A stretch of 19,080 nucleotides of DNA, taken from assembly GCA_028686565.1 (NCBI GenBank), contig JAQUBU010000017.1:1-19080 (forward strand), read 5' to 3'. The notes beneath the pieces are model-generated. The model worked only from the letters and a program-made list of their open reading frames with translations. It made no database searches and was not told the origin of the DNA. Positions 1 to 7,401 of this stretch are shown in pieces (position 1 is the stretch's first letter; each line of letters begins with the position of its first letter). Source of the stretch: Syntrophomonadaceae bacterium (GTDB lineage: Bacteria > Bacillota > Syntrophomonadia > Syntrophomonadales > Syntrophomonadaceae). Made by a program: the position numbers and the translations under genes.

Positions 1-583
1 GAACGAAGTATTTCTCGAATTTATCGGTAAACCGCTGGGTGGGTGATTTCTGCGTTTGAGCTTCATTTACAAGCTTTACCAAACGGGAGAGGGTAGAATC
101 TTTAGCTTCCTTAATAACCTTAACATGGTACGAATTCTTGCCGGTAGCAGATAAGGAACCCAGGGTCTTACCATGAAAACTATTACTGGTTGAAACAATG
201 ATTTCACGCCCAGTAGTAGAACGTGCCATTTTGATGGCTGCTTCTACAGCTTCAGTTCCGCTTTGGCAAAATGTACAAAAACAAAGTTCACCAGGAGAAC
301 AGCTGGCAAGTGTATTAGCAAGTTTCAATGCTTCACCTGGGATAGAAGGCTGAACCAGGCTGGGTATGCTTTTTTTCCTCACCTCATCCAAAGTATCCCA
401 AAGGAAATCCGGGTTATAACCAAAAGGTACGGCTCCATACTGAGCAATAAAATCAAGATACCGGGTACCAGCACTGTCGGTTAAATAACTGCCATTACCA
501 ATTACATAGTCTTTATCAATGTGAAATATAGCCATTTTTTTGGCCAGAGTGGGATTCAGCAGATCTCTGCGCAATTCAATCAT
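1..583 (-). CDS. Class III aminotransferase, N-terminal part (runs off the window)
   Basis: The reading frame is open from an ATG at 583 to the window edge and gives the first 194 residues of a PLP-dependent class III (ornithine/acetylornithine-like) aminotransferase. Residues 108-114 (SGTEAVE) match the family loop that binds the PLP phosphate, and residues 135-139 (SFHGK) match its FHGxT motif; the Schiff-base lysine would lie beyond the edge. A GGAGGAG ribosome binding site sits just upstream of the ATG. Residues from about 155 to 185 (KEAKDST... to QRFTDKF) replace the short link usually found before the 'PGF' segment, so the protein may carry a family-specific insertion. The substrate cannot be told from this half. 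The gene diverges from the small membrane protein at 808 and has its own promoter-like TTGACA and a palindrome in the leader. The fold is clear; the specific function is unknown. Confidence 0.85.
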   Translation of the reverse strand, partial: MIELRRDLLNPTLAKKMAIFHIDKDYVIGNGSYLTDSAGTRYLDFIAQYGAVPFGYNPDFLWDTLDEVRKKSIPSLVQPSIPGEALKLANTLASCSPGELCFCTFCQSGTEAVEAAIKMARSTTGREIIVSTSNSFHGKTLGSLSATGKNSYHVKVIKEAKDSTLSRLVKLVNEAQTQKSPTQRFTDKFEKYFV

Positions 584-600
584 GAGACTCCTCCGTCCTG

Positions 601-616
601 TGCACAATTTTGTGCA
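601..616. promoter_or_regulatory. Operator-like palindrome in the aminotransferase leader
   Basis: TGCACAA-TT-TTGTGCA is a perfect 7-bp inverted repeat about 18 bases upstream of the aminotransferase ATG. It lies downstream of the likely promoter, so a bound repressor would block transcription. The regulator is unknown. That it is an operator is inferred from symmetry and position only. Confidence 0.45.
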
Positions 617-635
617 TTCGGCATAATTACATATA

Positions 636-662
636 TTCTAATTAATATAAAGTCTTTGTCAA
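636..662 (-). promoter_or_regulatory. Probable sigma-A promoter of the aminotransferase
   Basis: On the minus strand a consensus -35 box, TTGACA (662-657), is followed by an AT-rich stretch in which the best -10 (GAATAT or overlapping ATATAT) is weak. The -35 is convincing, the -10 is not, and the exact start site cannot be fixed. Confidence 0.4.
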
Positions 663-807
663 ATTATTTGCCTTGATATCAAGTATTATTCAAGTTTTAG
701 TTAAATTATGGTTTTTCCCCATCTGCCCAATATATTTTGTATATATTTTATTGAGGAGGAAATAATACAAACAAAATCCAAGCTTTTTAGAGAAAGGAAG
801 ATAAGAC

Positions 808-957
808 ATGGAAGAAAATCAAGATGTAAAAACTCGCGATGATTATGAGTTAGGTACCTTTGAATTCCTTAAAACTGGATGGTGGGTTTGGCATGTTATC
901 TCTATTGTAGGCATTTTTTATCTTGGTTACTTATTCGGAGGATCTCTATTCAGATAA
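808..957 (+). CDS. Small single-span membrane protein, 49 aa
   Basis: ATG at 808 is preceded by AAAGGAAG at a good distance, and the frame stops at 957 with TAA. The N-terminal ~20 residues are charged and acidic (MEENQDVKTRDDYE). The segment LKTGWWVWHV leads into one hydrophobic helix (about residues 23-46, with ISIVGIFYLGYLFGG), and the protein ends in Arg. This is the layout of a small accessory membrane protein with a cytosolic N-terminus and a Trp-rich interface. It forms a single-gene unit closed by the terminator at 991-1051. I do not recognise the family. Such proteins often accompany a transporter or respiratory enzyme, but no partner is visible here. The strong ribosome binding site, hydrophobic profile and terminator together make it very likely to be real. 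Confidence 0.75.
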   Translation: MEENQDVKTRDDYELGTFEFLKTGWWVWHVISIVGIFYLGYLFGGSLFR

Positions 958-1346
958 AATCGGGATTTAATGAATATCCGCAAATTTTTGAAATGCACTC
1001 CAACTGTTATCACTATTTCAATTATTGTATAACATTTGGGGTGCATTTTTTGCTGCTCTTTTAGTTTAATTTGCCTCAATGCTTAGCATCAAAAAAAATG
1101 CGAAGCAGTTATTACATACTGCTGCAACGAGGCAGCGCCCTCATTATAAACCGCCACCTGTTTTGTTAATAGGAACCTGACCGCTTATTAAGCAGGGACA
1201 TAACCTTCCGGTACAATGATGAAATTTCAATATAAATCATTTAAGACTTAATCAAGGTATTATTATCTGTTAATATTAAATGGATTATGGCTCATTCTTG
1301 AATGTAATATTTTAAATATTCAATTTTAATGGGGGTGTTATCTTTA
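958..1346. other. Intergenic region before the plus-strand CoA-transferase
   Basis: After the terminator there is no supported gene. It holds small hairpins (GCAGT/ACTGC near 1105-1122 and GCTGC/GCAGC near 1120-1135) and a TACAAT -10-like hexamer near 1212 without a good -35. Just before the ribosome binding site is an AT-rich near-palindrome bounded by TTGAAT (1298-1303) and ATTCAA (1318-1323), which could be an operator. No sigma-54 site of correct spacing was found. Confidence 0.4.
991..1051 (+). terminator. Rho-independent terminator after the small membrane protein
   Basis: AAATGCACTCCAA pairs with TTGGGGTGCATTT (13 bp with one G-U). The stem continues after a bulged T as TGTTAT/ATAACA, and a run of T ends at 1051. 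It lies 34 bases past the stop codon at 957. Confidence 0.85.
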
Positions 1347-2687
1347 GTGAACAACTGCTTTGACGAATACAATAAAAAGCTCGTTACTGCTGATGAGGCA
1401 GTCAAAGTAATAAAGTCTGGGGATTGGATAGATTATCCTCTGGTATTATGTGCAGCAAATGAGCTGGAAAAAGCTCTATCAAAACGCAAAAATGAACTAG
1501 AAGACATAAAGTTCAGATCAACTATGTCGGTATGGCCCCGCTATTGTATAGAAACAGACCCGGACGGACTGCATTTTTGCTGGAACTCATGGCATTTCAG
1601 CAATGCTGATAGAAAAAATGCCACCAAAGGGCTGGCTTATTATATTCCTATGAAATTTAGTGAACAGGTGGCCATGACTCGCAATATACATACAGATATA
1701 TTTATGGTCACGGTATCCCCCATGGATAAACATGGCTATTTCAGCTTTGGTGCTGCTTCCAGTGCTTCCTGGGCTTCTATCGAAAATGCTCGTTATGTTA
1801 TGCTGGAAGTAAACACCAACATGCCTAGGGTCTTAGGTGGCAACCAGGAATGTATTCATATTTCCCAGATTGATTATGTAGTAGAATCCAGTAACCCTCC
1901 ACTTCCTGAGCTGGCACCTGTTCAGCCCAGCCCTGTTGAAAACATAATTGCCGAACATATCATAAATAGAATGAGAAATGGTTCATGCCTGCAGCTTGGT
2001 ATCGGGGGTATTCCTTCGGCAGTCGGATCTCTGGTCGCGCACTCAGACCTCAAGGATCTAGGAGTGCATAGCGAAATGTATGTTGATGCATTTGTAGACA
2101 TGACATTGGCTGACAAGATAACAGGTGCCTGTAAAAACATTGACAAATATAAGCAGGTTTTTAATTTTGCCTTCGGCACTCGCAGAATGTATGATTTTAT
2201 GGACGATAATCCCGGACTCGCTTCCTATTCAGTTGATTATGTCAATAGTTCAGAGATTATTTCCAGAAATGATAATGTAGTATCAATTAACGCCTGCCTG
2301 GAAGTAGATCTCTTCGGACAGGTCTGTTCAGAAAGTATAGGTCCGAGACAGATCAGTGGAACCGGGGGCCAATTGGATTTTGTGGAGGGTGCCTTTAAAT
2401 CAAAGGGCGGGCAAAGTTTTTTATGCATACCATCTACTTTCGAAAATAAAGATGGAGAGACTGTTTCGAATATTAAAGCTATACTAACGCCCGGGGCAAT
2501 TGTTACCGATCCCCGCACAACTACCCATATGCTTGTAACTGAATATGGCGTTGGCAACCTCAAGGGAAAAAGCACTTGGGAAAGAGCAGAAACTTTGATA
2601 AACATTGCTCATCCCCGCTTTAGAGATGAACTGATAAAAGAAGCTCAAAAAATGAATATCTGGCGAAAGACCAATCGTATTTACTAA
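1347..2687 (+). CDS. Acetyl-CoA hydrolase/transferase family CoA-transferase (copy 1)
   Basis: This 446-residue protein belongs to the acetyl-CoA hydrolase/transferase family, which includes 4-hydroxybutyrate and butyryl-CoA:acetate CoA-transferases. It would swap CoA between acetyl-CoA and a short fatty acid such as butyrate through a glutamyl-CoA intermediate. Seen: the glycine-rich LGIGG loop (217-221), the HSEM motif with the catalytic Glu at about 243, and the C-terminal SGTGGQLDF motif. I chose the GTG at 1347 over the ATG at 1329: GGGGGTG lies upstream of the GTG, and the resulting N-terminus (NNCFDEYNKKL) aligns with the two paralogues. It stands alone on the plus strand, convergent with the sigma-54 activator. 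The cluster holds two more copies, suggesting different acyl substrates or conditions. The substrate is not determined. Confidence 0.9.
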   Translation: MNNCFDEYNKKLVTADEAVKVIKSGDWIDYPLVLCAANELEKALSKRKNELEDIKFRSTMSVWPRYCIETDPDGLHFCWNSWHFSNADRKNATKGLAYYIPMKFSEQVAMTRNIHTDIFMVTVSPMDKHGYFSFGAASSASWASIENARYVMLEVNTNMPRVLGGNQECIHISQIDYVVESSNPPLPELAPVQPSPVENIIAEHIINRMRNGSCLQLGIGGIPSAVGSLVAHSDLKDLGVHSEMYVDAFVDMTLADKITGACKNIDKYKQVFNFAFGTRRMYDFMDDNPGLASYSVDYVNSSEIISRNDNVVSINACLEVDLFGQVCSESIGPRQISGTGGQLDFVEGAFKSKGGQSFLCIPSTFENKDGETVSNIKAILTPGAIVTDPRTTTHMLVTEYGVGNLKGKSTWERAETLINIAHPRFRDELIKEAQKMNIWRKTNRIY

Positions 2688-2756
2688 AAACACTTTGATT
2701 TCTTTAAGATACATTTCAAATTAGATGTTTCGGGCTTTCAATAGTGAAGTTTATTT

Positions 2757-2786
2757 AAAAAGAGCAACTTAAGGCTGCTCTTTTTT
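2757..2786. terminator. Bidirectional terminator between convergent genes
   Basis: AAAAAGAGCA and TGCTCTTTTT form a 10-bp stem around a 9-base loop. On either strand it ends in a T run, so it can serve both the plus-strand CoA-transferase (stop at 2687) and the minus-strand regulator (stop at 2814). Confidence 0.85.
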
Positions 2787-2813
2787 GTATATCCATACGT
2801 TTTGAATAAAAAA

Positions 2814-4181
2814 TCATTCTTTAACTTTAATATTATATTTTCTAATCTTCCGGTAGAGCGAGGATAAATCTATCTCCAAATACTCTGCAGTTTTTATAAT
2901 ATTGAAATCAGTATCGTTCAAGGTTTTTATTATGACTTCTTTTTCGAATTCCTGTGTGGCTGATTTAAGGCTCTGGGAAGGCGATGCCAATTGAAAATCA
3001 TACCTATTATTCAAAAAAGCAAAATGTCTCGTATTTAATATAGCTGTATTCTCCATATCTGCCAATATTATTGCTCTCTCCAGAGCATTCTCCAATTCCC
3101 GTATATTGCCTGGCCACGGGTACTGCCCGAGTAAGTCAAGTGCTTCAGCAGATATACCAGCCACCATAGTACATAAACGCAAATTAAGTTTTTCTATAAG
3201 GTGCCTGGTTAAAATCGGTATATCTTCCTTGCGTTTTCGTAAGGAAGGCATCTCAAGATGGACAACATTCAATCGGTAGAATAGATCTTCGCGAAATTTC
3301 TTCTCTTCAATCATTAGCTCCAGGTTACGATTGGTTGCTGCTATAACTCTTACATTCACCCTGACCGGATGGTTGCCTCCCAGTCTCTCTATTACCTGTT
3401 CCTGCAGTACAACCAGCAACTTGCTTTGCATCGAGAGTGACATTTCTCCAATCTCATCAAGAAATATTGTGCCCCCATTGGCTAATTCGAATTTTCCTGG
3501 TTTACCACCTTTTTTGGCTCCGGTGAATGCACCTTCCTCATATCCAAACAGTTCAGCTTCCAGTAAATTTTCTGGAATAGCAGCACAATTAATACGCAAG
3601 AAATGGAATTTAGCACGACAGCTGTTATTGTGAATGGCATGAGCAATTAACTCTTTACCGGTGCCGCTTTCCCCAGTAATTAACACCGTGGTATAAGGGT
3701 GATTAGCTATCTGCTGCGCAAAAGCTTTAATTTTCTTGAATCTTTTTTCATCACCAACGATATCTTCGAAATTATGTTTGGCAGTGTATAAACTGTCAAC
3801 CTCATCTCTATACATATTAAGCTCTGAAAGCAGGTTTTCCACCAGGTTCTTGGCATCCCAAATATCGGGGAACACGCTATAGGCAAAGGCACCTACTACT
3901 TTCCCCTCTTTAAATATAGGTATAGTTGAGGCAATCATATTGCGATCATTTACTTTCCAATTGTATCCGACCATGGCTTTCCCAGTTGTCAGTACGGTAA
4001 AAACACGAGTGTTAGGAGTAACTTCCTTTACCGGTCTGCCAATTATCTTTTCTTTGGGTAAATTAAGCAAGCGCATATAGGTATCGCTCATGGAAAGAAT
4101 AATCCCCTCATTATTAACAATCATGGCAGCCATAAATTGATTTTGAGTAAACAAATCCTCCAGAACATTCCCTATTTGCAA
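2814..4181 (-). CDS. PAS-domain sigma-54-dependent transcriptional activator
   Basis: This 455-residue enhancer-binding protein activates RNA polymerase carrying sigma-54. Its parts are an N-terminal PAS-like sensor (about 8-105), a linker, an AAA+ domain (about 140-365) and a Fis-type DNA-binding helix-turn-helix (about 410-450). The AAA+ domain has Walker A GESGTGKE (170-177), the sigma-54-contacting loop GAFTGA (217-222) and Walker B IFLDE (239-243). No receiver domain is present, so a small molecule or redox signal sensed by PAS is more likely than phosphorylation. The start is TTG at 4181, six bases after GGGGGAG. It is codirectional with the butyrate genes and a sigma-54 promoter precedes that operon at 11726, so it is the obvious candidate regulator. 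The ligand is unknown; an acyl-CoA or fatty acid would fit but is a guess. Confidence 0.95.
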   Translation of the reverse strand: MQIGNVLEDLFTQNQFMAAMIVNNEGIILSMSDTYMRLLNLPKEKIIGRPVKEVTPNTRVFTVLTTGKAMVGYNWKVNDRNMIASTIPIFKEGKVVGAFAYSVFPDIWDAKNLVENLLSELNMYRDEVDSLYTAKHNFEDIVGDEKRFKKIKAFAQQIANHPYTTVLITGESGTGKELIAHAIHNNSCRAKFHFLRINCAAIPENLLEAELFGYEEGAFTGAKKGGKPGKFELANGGTIFLDEIGEMSLSMQSKLLVVLQEQVIERLGGNHPVRVNVRVIAATNRNLELMIEEKKFREDLFYRLNVVHLEMPSLRKRKEDIPILTRHLIEKLNLRLCTMVAGISAEALDLLGQYPWPGNIRELENALERAIILADMENTAILNTRHFAFLNNRYDFQLASPSQSLKSATQEFEKEVIIKTLNDTDFNIIKTAEYLEIDLSSLYRKIRKYNIKVKE

Positions 4182-4358
4182 GTTACGCTCCCCCTATCTG
4201 CCCCTAAAGCCAAATCCTTTTAAACATTAAGCTGTGCAAGTCAGCTTTTTTTATCCAAGTAAGATTTAAAGGTATTAAAGGCCAATCCAATTCAAATACT
4301 GCTTTTTTCAGTATAGCAAATGTACTTCCAGCGGGGTAGCTTTTCTAAGCACAGTGAA

Positions 4359-4389
4359 AATCGGAGACTGCTCAATACAATCTCCGATT
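4359..4389 (-). terminator. Probable terminator after the last CoA-transferase
   Basis: AATCGGAGA pairs with TCTCCGATT (9 bp), followed on the minus strand by TTC with only a short T run. It lies 27 bases beyond the stop codon of the 4416 gene and separates it from the activator. An alternative pairing exists: a TGAAAAATCGG segment just upstream can also pair with CCGATTTTCA. Confidence 0.55.
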
Positions 4390-4415
4390 CCGCCGATTTT
4401 TCAGTTTCATATTTT

Positions 4416-5762
4416 CTAAAATATCTTATGCGTGCGTCGCCATATACCTTGAATTTCCGCTGCTTTTACCAGTTCATCGCGAAGATCCGGGTGTGCGAGG
4501 CTTATCAAGCCTTCAGCCCGTTGCCAGACTGACATTCCCTTCATTTCAAATTTGCCATACTCGCTGACAATATAATCAGCAACCGAGCGAGGATCAGTAA
4601 TAATCGCCCCTGGAGTCAAGGTAGGAACTATTCTGGAATTTATCTTGCCATCCTTGCCCATATAACAAGAAGGTAAACATATAAATGACTTTCCGCCCCG
4701 GGACTCATAGCCAGCTAAAACAAAATCCAGTTGACCACCGGTACCGCTTATTATCCTGGTACCGCTCGATTCAGAGCATACCTGACCATAAAGATCAACC
4801 TCAATGGCATTGTTTATAGTCATTAGATTGTCATTGAGTGCCGCAATCCCCGGCTTATTGGTATAATTCACCGGGTAAATTGCACAACGGTGATTATCAT
4901 CAATAAAATCATAAAGTTTTTGGGTTCCCAAGGCAAAAGCATATACCATTTTACCGGGGTCAATGTTTTTCTTGAGATTCGTCAGTACCCCAGCGTCATA
5001 CATATCAATATAGGCATCCACCAGCATCTCAGTGTGACAGCCCAGATTTTTGAGGTCAGATTCAGCAATCATCTTTCCGACGGCATTGGGCATACCGCCA
5101 ATGCCCAGTTGAATGCAACAATTATCTCTCATTTCTTCAATAATAAAACTTGCTGCTTTCTTATCTACCTCAGTAGACGTAGCAACTGGCAACTGCGGCA
5201 TCGGCGGGTTATCGCCTTCTACTATGTAATCCAGTTCGGATATATGAATAGCTTCCTCATACCCTCCCAAACAGCGCGGTTGATTCGCATTCACCTCAAC
5301 AATCACAACTTTGGCACGCTCACATACCGCCTGGGTATGTGAGCATTGAGGACCAAAATTGAAGTAGCCGTGTTTATCCATAGGTCCGACCTGCAGCATG
5401 GCGACATCAATAGGCTCAATATGTTCCCTTACATAGCGGGGAAGTTCTGAGTATCTTATCGAAGAATAATATACCGCCCTTCCGGAATCTGCGATCTTGC
5501 GATCCCGGGCTGACAAATGCCAGCTATGCCAGATAAAGGACTCCCCTTCAGGGTCTGCTTCCCATACTTCCGGAGAGTAAATAGTTAACAAACTCCATAT
5601 CTTTACATCCTGCAACTCATTTTTTCTTTTGGCCAGAGCTTTGTCCAGAGCTATTACCAGTGCACATAAGGGTCCATAATCTATCCAATCCCCAGACTTT
5701 ATTACTTTGACTGCCTCATCAGCAGATACCAGCTTTTTTTTGTATTCATGAATATAGTTCAT
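4416..5762 (-). CDS. Acetyl-CoA hydrolase/transferase family CoA-transferase (copy 2)
   Basis: This 448-residue paralogue of copy 1 has the glycine-rich LGIGGMPNAVG loop (about 219-229), the GCHTEM motif with the catalytic Glu near 245, and SGTGGQLDF further on. The predicted reaction is reversible CoA transfer between acetyl-CoA and butyrate or another short acid. Its N-terminus (NYIHEYKKKLVSADEAVK) is closer to copy 1 than to copy 3. The ATG at 5762 follows AGGAGGTG at a rather long distance of about 12 bases, which may reduce translation; no better start is visible. It is the last gene of the minus-strand beta-oxidation array, 75 bases after copy 3, with a terminator-like hairpin behind it. 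Family assignment is firm; substrate is inferred from context. Confidence 0.9.
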   Translation of the reverse strand: MNYIHEYKKKLVSADEAVKVIKSGDWIDYGPLCALVIALDKALAKRKNELQDVKIWSLLTIYSPEVWEADPEGESFIWHSWHLSARDRKIADSGRAVYYSSIRYSELPRYVREHIEPIDVAMLQVGPMDKHGYFNFGPQCSHTQAVCERAKVVIVEVNANQPRCLGGYEEAIHISELDYIVEGDNPPMPQLPVATSTEVDKKAASFIIEEMRDNCCIQLGIGGMPNAVGKMIAESDLKNLGCHTEMLVDAYIDMYDAGVLTNLKKNIDPGKMVYAFALGTQKLYDFIDDNHRCAIYPVNYTNKPGIAALNDNLMTINNAIEVDLYGQVCSESSGTRIISGTGGQLDFVLAGYESRGGKSFICLPSCYMGKDGKINSRIVPTLTPGAIITDPRSVADYIVSEYGKFEMKGMSVWQRAEGLISLAHPDLRDELVKAAEIQGIWRRTHKIF

Positions 5763-5791
5763 ATCTTATTACTACACCTCCTGAGGCTCAA

Positions 5792-5809
5792 AACAGATCG
5801 GGTTCTGTT
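5792..5809 (-). repeat. Small inverted repeat between two CoA-transferase genes
   Basis: AACAGA-TCGGGT-TCTGTT is a 6-bp stem with a 6-base loop in the 75-base gap. On the minus strand it is followed by two further T residues. It may be a weak attenuator or an mRNA-stability hairpin. Confidence 0.3.
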
Positions 5810-5837
5810 ACTTTATGGGTATGCCCGGCAACTTATT

Positions 5838-7184
5838 CTAGGGTTGAATTTTGTTGCTCCGCTTCCAGAAACCTAATTTTTCCGCTTCTTTAATAAGCTC
5901 ATCACGGAAGTTGGGATGAGCAATCTCAATAAGGTTTTCAGTTCTCTTCCAGATTGACTGACATTTCATCAATGCCTTACCATACTCGGTAACAATGTAG
6001 TGAGTCATCTGCCGTGATACGGTACAAGCTGCACCAGTAGTTAAAAATGGTTTAATTTTGGACTGTAAATTGCCGTTTTTATCCTGGAATGTTGATGCCA
6101 TACACAGGAAACTCTTGCCTCCTTTGGAATGGTAAGAACCTAATACAAAGTCCCACTGACCGCCGGTTCCGGTTATTTGTCGTGCCCCCTGCATTTCCGA
6201 AGCAACCTGACCATAGAAATCAGCTTCCAAACAGCCATTTATGGAAATCATATTGGAAATTTGGGCAATAACATTGGGATTATTGGTGTAATCAACTGAA
6301 TAGCAAGCTATCATAGGATTTCGATCCATAAATTCGTAGAGTTCAGGAGAACCCAAAGCAAAAGCACAGACTATCCTCTTGCGGTCAATTTCTTTCCTGG
6401 CACCAGTAATACAACCATTTTTCCACATCTCCACATAAGCATCAGCCATCATTTCGGTGTGTACAGACAGATCTTTCAAACCAGCAGCAGCAACCTGTTT
6501 CCCCAGGTAATTCGGTAATCCCCCAATCCCCAATTGAATACAGGAGCCGTCATGAATATCTTCCAGTATATGCTCGGCAATTTTCATTTCCGCTTCTGTT
6601 GCTTTTAGGATGGGGGCATTAGCCATAAGTTCGTTTTCGCCCCTTACTATATAATCAATCTCGGAGATGTGTATCTGGTGACCATTGCCTCCATAAACAA
6701 AAGGCATGTTCTCATTTTCTTCCACAATAGCTATTTGGGCATTTTCGATAACCGCTTCACAATGTGACGCATTTATACCGAAATTAAAATAGCCGAACTT
6801 ATCCATCGGACATACCCTCATCATGGCTACATCCACTTCCACCTCCCGGTTGCGATAATAACCGGGAACTTCATGGTATAACAAAGGTGAATAACTGCAA
6901 ATACCCTGGTCGGCGAGTTTGGCATCCCATGCACTATAATGCCAGCTGTCCCATTGGAAATGTTCCATCGTGGGGTCACTTACTGGTACTTCAGGAAAAG
7001 GGGGGAGGGATATCCCGCTGCGGACATGAACTCCAAACAATTCATCTTTCCTTTTGGCCAGTGCTTTATCCAAAGCTTTGGGATATCCATTGAAATACAT
7101 GTAATCCACCCAGTCCCCGGATTTTACTACTTTTACCGCCTCTTCGGGGGTCCTTAATTTTGTTTTGTATTCGCTCTGAAACAT
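5838..7184 (-). CDS. Acetyl-CoA hydrolase/transferase family CoA-transferase (copy 3)
   Basis: This 448-residue member of the same family has LGIGGLPNYLG (about 218-228), VHTEM with the catalytic Glu near 244, and TGTGGQWDF where the other two copies have SGTGGQLDF. The N-terminal third also differs (DYMYFNGYPKALDK), so the acyl pocket may differ. The predicted role is acetyl-CoA:butyrate (or related acid) CoA transfer for substrate activation or acid release. The ATG at 7184 follows GGAGGAG at six bases, an excellent ribosome binding site. It is codirectional with the acyl-CoA dehydrogenase upstream, but a 217-base gap with a structured element separates them, so it may have its own promoter or attenuation. 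Family is firm, substrate inferred. Confidence 0.9.
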   Translation of the reverse strand: MFQSEYKTKLRTPEEAVKVVKSGDWVDYMYFNGYPKALDKALAKRKDELFGVHVRSGISLPPFPEVPVSDPTMEHFQWDSWHYSAWDAKLADQGICSYSPLLYHEVPGYYRNREVEVDVAMMRVCPMDKFGYFNFGINASHCEAVIENAQIAIVEENENMPFVYGGNGHQIHISEIDYIVRGENELMANAPILKATEAEMKIAEHILEDIHDGSCIQLGIGGLPNYLGKQVAAAGLKDLSVHTEMMADAYVEMWKNGCITGARKEIDRKRIVCAFALGSPELYEFMDRNPMIACYSVDYTNNPNVIAQISNMISINGCLEADFYGQVASEMQGARQITGTGGQWDFVLGSYHSKGGKSFLCMASTFQDKNGNLQSKIKPFLTTGAACTVSRQMTHYIVTEYGKALMKCQSIWKRTENLIEIAHPNFRDELIKEAEKLGFWKRSNKIQP

Positions 7185-7276
7185 AAATAACTCCTCCTCA
7201 TATTTAATATTTCTCGTTACATATTAATATCCTATCATTTATCTCTATTTCCACCATCAGCATTTAGAAAAGTATA

Positions 7277-7329
7277 CCAGGGGAGTATCCTGAGAGGCGT
7301 CAGGTCTTTTATGGTGCATACTCCCGTGG
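7277..7329. repeat. Structured intergenic element upstream of CoA-transferase copy 3
   Basis: A long stem (CCA-G-GGGAGTAT with ATACTCCC-G-TGG; 11 pairs and one mismatch) encloses a second stem, CCTGA/TCAGG. The gap otherwise holds only AT-rich sequence. It could be a leader RNA, a processing site or a paired protein-binding site. It matches no riboswitch I recognise. The structure is seen; its function is unknown. Confidence 0.45.
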
Positions 7330-7401
7330 CATGAAAAATATATTAAGGGGGCTACTATTATGCTAATTTTACTAGTACAAATATTAGAAAAAGCCTTGAT
7401 T

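Noticed and set aside
879..1064. A 61-codon open frame on the plus strand
   Set aside because: It overlaps the better-supported 808-957 gene in another frame and runs through the terminator hairpin.
1288..1302. Sigma-54-like TGGCTCATTCTTGAA upstream of CoA-transferase copy 1
   Set aside because: The spacing is one base short and the -12 GC is missing, so sigma-54 would not be expected to recognise it.
4229..4252. Plus-strand hairpin AAGCTG/CAGCTT followed by a T run
   Set aside because: It looks like a small terminator, but no plus-strand gene ends there and it lies in the minus-strand leader of the activator gene. The 6-bp stem may be chance.
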